Positions 58,606-64,000 of a stretch of 64,000 nt of DNA are shown piece by piece (position 1 is the stretch's first letter; each line of letters opens with the position of its first letter). The DNA is from Rhodobacter sp. Its GTDB lineage: Bacteria; Pseudomonadota; Alphaproteobacteria; Rhodobacterales; Rhodobacteraceae. Under the pieces are notes generated by a model. That model searched no databases. It saw only the letters and a list, made by a program, of their open reading frames with translations, and was not told where the DNA came from. A program made the position numbers and the translations under genes. Where the stretch lies: NCBI GenBank assembly GCA_020637595.1, contig JACKKE010000005.1, positions 190,397-254,396 of the forward strand. The letters are read 5' to 3'.

Positions 58606-59388
58606 TCAGCGGCCCTTGAAGTCGGGTTTGCGCTTTTCGAGGAAGGCCATGCGGGCTTCCCTGGCATCCTCGGTCTTGGCCAGCATCATCGTGATGTTCT
58701 GTTCCATCCGGTAGGCATCGCGTTGCGGCACCAGGTCGACCATGTTCGCCGCCTGCTTGGCGTGGATCATGGCGATCGGGCTCTTGGCCGCGATCTCGGC
58801 GGCCAGCGCCATCGCGGCGGGCATCAGGCCCTCGGGTGGGGTGACCTCTTCCAGGATGCCCCGGCGGTAAAGCTCGGCGGCCTGCACCCGGCAGCCGGTA
58901 TAGAACATCCGCCGCAGCATCGAACGGCCGAACAGCGTTTTCAGCATCGAGGCGCCGCCCGCCAGGCCCACGTCGATCTCGGGCATGCCAAAGACTGCGT
59001 TTTCGGAGGCATAATAGATGTCGCAGGCGGCCATCAGCCCCATGCCGGCCCCTAGCGCCGCGCCGTTGATGGCGGCGATCACGGGTTTCGCGCATTCGCG
59101 GATCGCGTTGCCGGTTTCGCGGGTGATGCGGTTGTGTTCCAGAAAATCGCCGGCCTTGTCCGCGCTGGGGCGGTCGCGCAGGTCGGCGCCCGCGCAGAAG
59201 GTCTTGCCAGTGCCGGTCAGCACCGCGACGCGGATGTCGTCGCGCTCGGAAATCTCGTCGAATACCTCGACAATGCGGCGGCGCAGGGCGCGGTTCAGGG
59301 CGTTCACCGGGGCGCGATTCAGGGTGACGACCGCGATGTGGTCGGATACCTCGAACAGCAGCGGCTGGTCTGCGGTCATGTCGCTCAT
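58606..59388 (-). CDS. Enoyl-CoA hydratase/isomerase family protein
   Basis: A 260-residue crotonase with VNALNRALRRRIVEVFDEI, VLTGTGKTFCAGADLRDRPS and AINGAALGAGMGLMAACDIYYASENAVFGMPEIDVGLAGGASMLKTLFG. It ends AFLEKRKPDFKGR. GGGAGG lies upstream of the ATG giving MSDMTADQP. It is first gene of the minus-strand unit, facing a region with two TetR-type palindromes, so it marks the promoter of module G. Confidence 0.9.
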   Translation of the reverse strand: MSDMTADQPLLFEVSDHIAVVTLNRAPVNALNRALRRRIVEVFDEISERDDIRVAVLTGTGKTFCAGADLRDRPSADKAGDFLEHNRITRETGNAIRECAKPVIAAINGAALGAGMGLMAACDIYYASENAVFGMPEIDVGLAGGASMLKTLFGRSMLRRMFYTGCRVQAAELYRRGILEEVTPPEGLMPAAMALAAEIAAKSPIAMIHAKQAANMVDLVPQRDAYRMEQNITMMLAKTEDAREARMAFLEKRKPDFKGR

Positions 59389-59423
59389 GTCTGTCCTCCC
59401 ATCGGGTCGGCTCAGATGGACGC

Positions 59424-59441
59424 TGACCGACCGGTCAGTCA
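59424..59441. promoter_or_regulatory. TetR-type operator 1 (module G)
   Basis: TGACCGA-CCGG-TCAGTCA matches the consensus TGACCGA-N4-TCGGTCA with one mismatch. It lies 35 bp upstream of the enoyl-CoA hydratase start. Confidence 0.65.
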
Positions 59442-59576
59442 TGGGTAGCGCAGGGACATCGCGTCGAGCAAGCGTCGTGTCGCTGCAAAAACTGCAAAGA
59501 ACAACTGCGTCAGGCGGAAAAGTCTGCGGCCGATGAGCAATTGACGCACGGTGAAACGGTCCACTAGCATCGCCAC

Positions 59577-59594
59577 TGACCGAATGGTCGGTCA
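59577..59594. promoter_or_regulatory. TetR-type operator 2 (module G)
   Basis: A perfect palindrome TGACCGA-ATGG-TCGGTCA, 81 bp upstream of the TctC-type gene. Confidence 0.7.
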
Positions 59595-59675
59595 AGGTCG
59601 CCCGACGGGAGAGGGTGAGGCCCGACACCGGCGCCGCCTGGGGCGCACATGTTCGACACTGAGGAGGAGAGTTCC

Positions 59676-60653
59676 ATGAATTTCACGAGACGGACCGCGC
59701 TCGCCGCGATGATGGCCGGCACGATGGCGCTGAGCGCCCCGATTGCCGCCTCGGCGCAATCGGGTGAAACCATCACCATCGTCGTGCCCTATGCGGGCGG
59801 CGGCTTTGTCGACGGGCTGATGCGCCGCATCGCCGACGGCATGAGCACCCAGCTGAACCAGCCGGTCATCGTCGAGAACCGCCCGGGTGCGAACGGCATC
59901 GTCGGCGCGCAATATGTGGCGCGTGCCAATCCCGATGGCCTGACCCTGCTGTCGGGGGGCACCGGGCCGGTGTCGCTGAACACGCTGCTGCGTCCGAGCC
60001 TGCCCTACACGCTCGACAGCTTTGCCTCGGTGGCGATGCTGTTCGAAGGCTCGCTGAGCATCTCGGTGCCGGCCTCGTCCGGGGTGACTGCGTTTGACGG
60101 TCTGGCCGCCTGGGCCCAGAGCGAAGACCGTCCGATGCGCTATGCCACCCTCGGCCCGGGCAGCGTCACGCATCTTTACGGTCTGCTGCTGTCCGAGGCG
60201 CTGGGCATCGACGTTGTCGACGTCGCCTATCGCAACAACCCGTCCTCGGTGGTGGATCTGGTCGCCGGGCAGTCGGACCTGAACTTCTCGACCCCGGCGT
60301 CGCTGATCGGCAACGCGCGTGAAGGCACGGTGAACATCCTCGCCCTGACCACCAACGCGCGGAACCCGAACTATCCGGACATCCCGTCGATCACCGAACT
60401 GGGTCACCCCGAATTGGTCGCCTCGTTCTGGACCGCGCTGCATGCCCCGGCCGGCACCCCGGCCGACGTGATCGCGCGCCTGTCCGACGCCGCCGTCGCG
60501 GCGATGCAGGATCCCGAGATCCAGCAGGTTCTGGGCAATGCCGGGATGACCGTGAACGCCGGAGGTCCCGAGGTGCTCGACGCTCAGCTGCAGCATGACG
60601 TTGACAGCTGGGGCCGCGTGATCCGCGAGCACGGCATCGTTCTGAACGACTGA
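59676..60653 (+). CDS. TctC-type (Bug) periplasmic substrate-binding protein
   Basis: A 325-residue secreted binding protein of the tripartite tricarboxylate transporter family. The signal peptide ends near IAASAQS. Then come ITIVVPYAGGGFVDGLMRRIADGMSTQLNQPVIVENRPGANGIVGAQYVARANPDGLTLL and HAPAGTPADVIARLSDA, the Bug-type fold. No TctA or TctB membrane genes are nearby, so the permease must be elsewhere or the protein acts as a sensor. GGAGGAG precedes the ATG. The TetR box upstream suggests induction with module G. Confidence 0.92.
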   Translation: MNFTRRTALAAMMAGTMALSAPIAASAQSGETITIVVPYAGGGFVDGLMRRIADGMSTQLNQPVIVENRPGANGIVGAQYVARANPDGLTLLSGGTGPVSLNTLLRPSLPYTLDSFASVAMLFEGSLSISVPASSGVTAFDGLAAWAQSEDRPMRYATLGPGSVTHLYGLLLSEALGIDVVDVAYRNNPSSVVDLVAGQSDLNFSTPASLIGNAREGTVNILALTTNARNPNYPDIPSITELGHPELVASFWTALHAPAGTPADVIARLSDAAVAAMQDPEIQQVLGNAGMTVNAGGPEVLDAQLQHDVDSWGRVIREHGIVLND

Positions 60654-60663
60654 TCCGCGATGC

Positions 60664-60693
60664 GGGCCCCTGCCGACTGGCGGGGGCCCGTTC
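60664..60693 (+). terminator. Candidate terminator of the TctC-type gene
   Basis: An 11-bp stem GGGCCCCTGCC / GGCGGGGGCCC with one G-U pair and a 4-nt loop is followed by GTTCG. It lies 10 bp past the stop and just before the convergent TetR gene. Confidence 0.6.
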
Positions 60694-60697
60694 GCCA

Positions 60698-61306
60698 TCA
60701 CGCGGGGCGCACGGCCAACCCGTTGAGCAAGGTATCAAAGTAAATCCCCGCAATGTCCTGCGGGGTTTTCGATTTCTCGGGGTTATACCATTTATACATC
60801 CAGTTCAGCGACGACAGGATCAGCCGTCCGGTCATGGCAACGTCCATCGGGCCGAACTCGCCGTTGTCGATGCCTTCCTGCAGCAGGCTGCGCAGATGCT
60901 GTTCGAAACTGTCGCGTTTGACCAGGCGGGTCTGGCGCAGTTCGGACTCGCCGGCCGACCAGAAGGCGGTGGTCGCAGCGATCCAGGCCCAGCGGTGCTT
61001 GTCGAAGAACTCGGCGGTGACCAGCATGAAGGCGCGGATCTTGTCGGCGGCGCTGCCCTCGGTCGGGACACGGTCGCGGACATAGTCATAGAGGTTGCCG
61101 GCCGAGGACAGGACGATGTTCCGGTAGAGGTCTTCCTTGTTGGCGAAGTGGTGATAGAGCAGCGATTTCGAGATGGCGCAGGCCTCGGAGACGTCGCGCA
61201 TCGAGGTGCCGTCGTATCCGCGCGTGGCGAAAAGCTCGGAGGCGACTTGCAGGATGCGCTGGCGCCTGTCCGTCGGTTGGGCCGTCACTTCGGGGTCGCT
61301 GGTCAT
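60698..61306 (-). CDS. TetR family transcriptional repressor of module G
   Basis: A 202-residue TetR protein with DRRQRILQVASELFATRGYDGTSMRDVSEACAISKSLLYHHFANKEDLY as DNA-binding domain and a C-terminal domain (TAEFFDKHRWAWIAATTAFWSAGESELRQTRLVKRD, MTGRLILSSLNWMYKWYNPE) like regulators of CoA-thioester catabolism. It is divergent from the SMP-30 gene. One of three matching palindromes lies in that gap, so autoregulation and control of the enoyl-CoA hydratase unit and TctC-type gene are predicted. Confidence 0.9.
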   Translation of the reverse strand: MTSDPEVTAQPTDRRQRILQVASELFATRGYDGTSMRDVSEACAISKSLLYHHFANKEDLYRNIVLSSAGNLYDYVRDRVPTEGSAADKIRAFMLVTAEFFDKHRWAWIAATTAFWSAGESELRQTRLVKRDSFEQHLRSLLQEGIDNGEFGPMDVAMTGRLILSSLNWMYKWYNPEKSKTPQDIAGIYFDTLLNGLAVRPA

Positions 61307-61351
61307 CGTGGCGCCTCGCTGCCGCAGGAATGGTTCATCTTGTCTAGGCGC

Positions 61352-61369
61352 TGACCGACCGGTTGGTCA
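61352..61369. promoter_or_regulatory. TetR-type operator 3 (module G)
   Basis: TGACCGA-CCGG-TTGGTCA matches TGACCGA-N4-TCGGTCA with one mismatch. It lies between the divergent TetR and SMP-30 genes. Confidence 0.6.
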
Positions 61370-61396
61370 AGTCACCGCAACAGTCCAGAGGGTTTC

Positions 61397-62272
61397 ATGT
61401 CCACACGAATCGAGGTCATCGGCAGGCACCGCGCCCAGCTGGGGGAATCGCCGGTCTGGGATGGCAGCAGCGGCCGCCTGCTGTGGATCGACAGCCGCGC
61501 CGGCCGCCTGTTCGAGGCCGACCCGGACCAGGGCGACAGCATCGAACACGCGCTGCCCGCGCCGGTGGGGTCGGTCGCGCTGGCGCAGGGTCCGGCGCTG
61601 GTCGTCGCGTTGAAGGACCGGGTCGCCGTCTATGACCGGGCGCAGCGGCGGTTGACCCCGGGGGCGGCGATCGAGGTGACCCACCCGGATGTTCGGCTGA
61701 ACGACGGCAAGGCCGACCCGGAGGGGGCGTTCGTCGCCGGCACGATGCATATCAACCGCGCGCCCGGTGCGGCGGCGCTGGGCGGGCTTTACCGGTTCAC
61801 GCGGGACGGTGGCGTGACGGTGCTCGACCGCGGCATCGGGGTGACCAACGGCCCCTGCTTTGGCGCGGACGGGGCGGCCCTGTATGTCGCGGACAGCGCG
61901 GCGCGGGTGATCTGGCGCTATCGCCGGACGGCCGCGGGCGAGGTGACCGACAAGACCCTGTTCGCGGATCTGACGGCCGAGGGGTCGGCCCCAGACGGGG
62001 CGGCGGTCGATGCCGAGGGGCATCTGTGGACTGCGCTGGTGCACAAGGGCGAGGTGGTGCGCCTGTCTGCGACGGGGGCGATCGAGCGCCGGGTGATCCT
62101 GCCGATGCGCCATCCGACCAGCCTGGCCTTTGGCGCGGGGGACACGCTGTTCGTCACCAGCATTTCCGACAGCGGCCGGCTGCGCAGCGACGAGCCTGCT
62201 GCGGGGGCGGTGGTGCGGCTGCGTGGGCTGGGGGTCGGCGGTGCGCCGGTGTTTCGCGCCGGTTTCGGCTGA
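61397..62272 (+). CDS. SMP-30/gluconolactonase/LRE family protein
   Basis: A 291-residue six-bladed propeller lactonase. The metal-binding residues are probably Glu in LGESPVWD (residue 17), Asn in VRLNDGKADPEG and Asp in FVTSISDSGRL, the SMP-30 pattern. It would hydrolyse a sugar or other lactone. Divergent transcription with the TetR gene across a module G operator suggests it belongs to the same regulon. Its stop abuts the convergent LysR gene. Confidence 0.88.
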   Translation: MSTRIEVIGRHRAQLGESPVWDGSSGRLLWIDSRAGRLFEADPDQGDSIEHALPAPVGSVALAQGPALVVALKDRVAVYDRAQRRLTPGAAIEVTHPDVRLNDGKADPEGAFVAGTMHINRAPGAAALGGLYRFTRDGGVTVLDRGIGVTNGPCFGADGAALYVADSAARVIWRYRRTAAGEVTDKTLFADLTAEGSAPDGAAVDAEGHLWTALVHKGEVVRLSATGAIERRVILPMRHPTSLAFGAGDTLFVTSISDSGRLRSDEPAAGAVVRLRGLGVGGAPVFRAGFG

Positions 62273-63196
62273 TCAGCTGGCGGTCGCCTTGCGCGCATTG
62301 CGCCCGGGCAGGCGCTCGCAGATGAAGTCCAGAAAGACGCGGATCTTGACCGGGGTCTGCACGTTTTCAAGGAAGGTGGCATAGATCCCTTCCTCATAGG
62401 TCGTGTTGGTGACCCGGTAGTCGGGCATCAGCCGCACCAGCGTTCCGCCGGTGAGGTCGGGGGCGACGGTGTAGTCGTCCAGCAGGGCGATGCCGTGCCC
62501 CATCCGTGCCAGCATCAGCAGGACCTGGCCGTTGTTGGTGCACAGGGTCGAATTGATGATCTGTTCCTCGATCTCGGTTTCGCGCAGGAAACGCCAATAG
62601 ATCTCGTCCGGGCCCAGCCAGTAGGTCAGGCAGCGGTGGTTGGCCAGATCCGCCGGGATCTCCAGTCGCGGCATGCTGCGCACATAGTCGGGCGAGGCGA
62701 CCAGATAGCGGTCGCTGCCAAAGAGCTTGCGCCGGATCAGCCCGGTTTCCTGCGGCGGTGCGATACGGAAATCAATGTCCATCCCGGTTTCGCGCAGGTT
62801 GGCAGGCCGGTCGCCGAGGTGCAGCTCGACCTCGATATCGGGATAGAGTGCGCGGAACTCGGGCAGCGCCGGTGCGAGGATGCCGAGGCCGAACATGTGG
62901 CGCGCGTGCACCCTGAGCGTGCCAGAGGGTTTGCTCTGCATGGCGCGGGCACGGGCTTCGGTCTCCTGCAGGCTGGCGAGGATCGCGCGGGCGTTGCGGA
63001 CATAATCCTCGCCAGCTTCGGTCAGGCTGAGGTGGCGGGTCGAGCGGTGCACCAGCCCCACCCCCAGTGCCTCTTCGAGGTCGGAGATATGCCGCGACAC
63101 CGAGGTTGGCGACAGCGAGAACCGCCGCCCGGCTGCAGAGAAGCTGCCGTCGTCCACGGCGGCGATCAACAGTTCCATCGCGCGCAAGCGGTCCAT
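62273..63196 (-). CDS. LysR family transcriptional regulator
   Basis: A 307-residue LysR protein with helix-turn-helix MELLIAAVDDGSFSAAGRRFSLSPTSVSRHISDLEEALGVGLVHRSTRHLSLTEAGEDY and a type II ligand domain (RVHARHMFGLGILAPALPEFRALYPDIEVELHLGDRP). The ATG giving MDRLRAMELL is chosen. The longer open frame crosses the divergent promoter. It is divergent from a luciferase-like monooxygenase gene, which it probably regulates. Confidence 0.9.
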   Translation of the reverse strand: MDRLRAMELLIAAVDDGSFSAAGRRFSLSPTSVSRHISDLEEALGVGLVHRSTRHLSLTEAGEDYVRNARAILASLQETEARARAMQSKPSGTLRVHARHMFGLGILAPALPEFRALYPDIEVELHLGDRPANLRETGMDIDFRIAPPQETGLIRRKLFGSDRYLVASPDYVRSMPRLEIPADLANHRCLTYWLGPDEIYWRFLRETEIEEQIINSTLCTNNGQVLLMLARMGHGIALLDDYTVAPDLTGGTLVRLMPDYRVTNTTYEEGIYATFLENVQTPVKIRVFLDFICERLPGRNARKATAS

Positions 63197-63213
63197 GCCT
63201 ATCTTCCCATATT

Positions 63214-63232
63214 TTGAAAAGCTGAACGTCAA
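63214..63232. promoter_or_regulatory. LysR-type box in the divergent LysR / LLM monooxygenase region
   Basis: TTGA-N11-TCAA matches the T-N11-A LysR half-site layout. It lies 18 bp from the LysR start and 86 bp from the monooxygenase start. Confidence 0.4.
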
Positions 63233-63317
63233 TTTAGCATAATTCCGTTGCCTCGTGCAATAATCTAGTGTCACCGACAGGAGGCGTTGCCGCCTCGGGA
63301 GATCTTGGGAGAGACAG

Positions 63318-64000
63318 ATGGAATTTGGTGTTTTCCTGCTGGCGCAACAGCGCAGCTATCAGCAGTCGTCCTATGACATCATTCAGAATTCGGTCGAACA
63401 GACCGTGATGGCCGAGCAGGCCGGTTTCGACACCGCTTGGTATGCGGAACACCATTTCAACAACTATGCGCTGTGCCCGTCGCCCTTGATGATGTGCGCA
63501 CATGCCGCCGCCAAGACCTCGACCATCCGGCTGGGCCCGGCGGTCTGCGTGCTGCCGCTCTATCAGGCGGCGCGGTTCCTGGCCGAGGTGGGCCTGGTCG
63601 ACACGCTGTCGAACGGCCGGCTGGAGCTGGGGATCGGCTCGGGCTATCAGCAGTTCGAGTTCGAACGCTTCGGCACCAACCTTGCGGAAGCCGGGAAGAT
63701 GTTCCTGGAATACATGGATGTGATCCCGCAGGCGCTGACGCAGAAGACCTTTGAATACCACGGCAAGTATCTGGACATCCCGCCGAGCAGCCTGAACGTG
63801 CGCGTCGTGCAGAACCCGATGCCGCCGTTGTGGGTCACCACCGGCAACCCGCTGGTTCGTGCCCGGGCGATGCGCGAGGGGTATAACCTGTTCATCACGG
63901 CGCTTCTGGGGGGCAATGACGCGATCCGTGTGCTGCGCGCCAAGATGGAAGAAGCCGCAGAGGCCGCGGGCACCGACGTCGATGCGACGAAATATGGCTT
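63318..64000 (+). CDS. LLM class flavin-dependent monooxygenase (bacterial luciferase-like), 3' truncated by window edge
   Basis: Direct translation from ATG (MEFGVFLLAQQRSYQQSSYD) stays open for 227 codons to the window edge. The luciferase-like fold is shown by WYAEHHFNNYALCPSPLMM, IRLGPAVCVLPLYQAARFLAEVGLVDTLSNGRLELGIGSGYQ and PPLWVTTGNP. Such enzymes use reduced FMN to oxidise various organic substrates. GGGAGAG precedes the ATG. A divergent LysR gene with a candidate box suggests substrate-induced expression. Confidence 0.9.
   Translation, partial: MEFGVFLLAQQRSYQQSSYDIIQNSVEQTVMAEQAGFDTAWYAEHHFNNYALCPSPLMMCAHAAAKTSTIRLGPAVCVLPLYQAARFLAEVGLVDTLSNGRLELGIGSGYQQFEFERFGTNLAEAGKMFLEYMDVIPQALTQKTFEYHGKYLDIPPSSLNVRVVQNPMPPLWVTTGNPLVRARAMREGYNLFITALLGGNDAIRVLRAKMEEAAEAAGTDVDATKYG

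Noticed and set aside
55318..58619. Two long plus-strand frames (690 and 712 codons) opposite the acyl-CoA dehydrogenase and acyl-CoA synthetase genes
   Set aside because: No recognisable domain and shadow-type composition. The minus-strand genes show full domain signatures.

Overview
The window reads as chromosomal DNA of an alphaproteobacterium, most likely Rhodobacterales (Rhodobacteraceae). Support: uniformly high GC with strong GC3 bias, a 3' fragment of the Caulobacter-type cell-cycle regulator GcrA at the left edge, a fabI-gpt / pdxH / double cold-shock-domain gene neighbourhood, and very dense operons with 1-4 bp start/stop overlaps. No phage, transposase, integrase, CRISPR array or rRNA was seen. 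The only RNA gene found is tRNA-Pro(TGG). No gene-free stretch exceeds 300 bp. The two longest gaps, before leuA and before the TctC-type gene, hold an attenuator and two TetR-type operators respectively.

Layout. 1-10130 is housekeeping: gcrA (partial), an MBL/beta-CASP nuclease-like protein, fabI-gpt, pdxH, a double CSD protein, a DUF192 protein, tRNA-Pro, leuA behind a leucine leader peptide, an SBF-like transporter and a DUF475/TerC-like membrane protein. From 10141 to the right end the window is an almost unbroken series of catabolic modules, each with its own regulator.

Module A (10141-20896): BKACE (DUF849), GST-like protein, MhpA-like FAD hydroxylase, MhpR-like IclR regulator, TRAP transporter (QMP), type I extradiol dioxygenase, acetoacetate-decarboxylase-like protein, FAH hydrolase and quinone oxidoreductase. 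A palindrome GCGTTCA-N5-TGAACGC (or a near match) recurs at its three promoter regions. Module B (20906-24375): pcaR / pcaIJF with an exact 15-bp PcaR-type box. Module C (24430-36644): a TfdB-like hydroxylase plus tautomerase with an IclR regulator, and a nine-gene minus-strand unit encoding a two-component resorcinol-type hydroxylase, maleylacetate reductase, hydroxyquinol 1,2-dioxygenase and a Liv-type ABC importer, divergent from a TetR gene. The oxoadipate made by C would be completed by pcaIJF in B. Module D (36746-39654): small membrane protein, HpaH-like hydratase, HpaI-like aldolase and a second FAH protein.

Module E (39706-45638): LysR, GMC oxidoreductase, Baeyer-Villiger-type monooxygenase, alpha/beta hydrolase and SDR, resembling a cyclic-ketone/lactone pathway. 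Module F (45654-52433): three acyl-CoA dehydrogenases and an enoyl-CoA hydratase divergent from a CaiB-type CoA-transferase, an IclR regulator and a SnoaL-like protein. Module G (52421-61306): two SDRs (one with a degenerate second SDR domain), two acyl-CoA dehydrogenases, an ADP-forming-type acyl-CoA synthetase, an enoyl-CoA hydratase, a TctC-type binding protein and a TetR repressor, tied together by three copies of TGACCGA-N4-TCGGTCA. The right edge has an SMP-30 lactonase, a LysR regulator and a truncated luciferase-like monooxygenase.

Together the modules describe a bacterium equipped to import (TRAP, ABC and TctC-type binding proteins) and degrade several aromatic and alicyclic acids. 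The enzyme families are mostly recognisable. The true substrates of modules A, E, F and G are inferred only.
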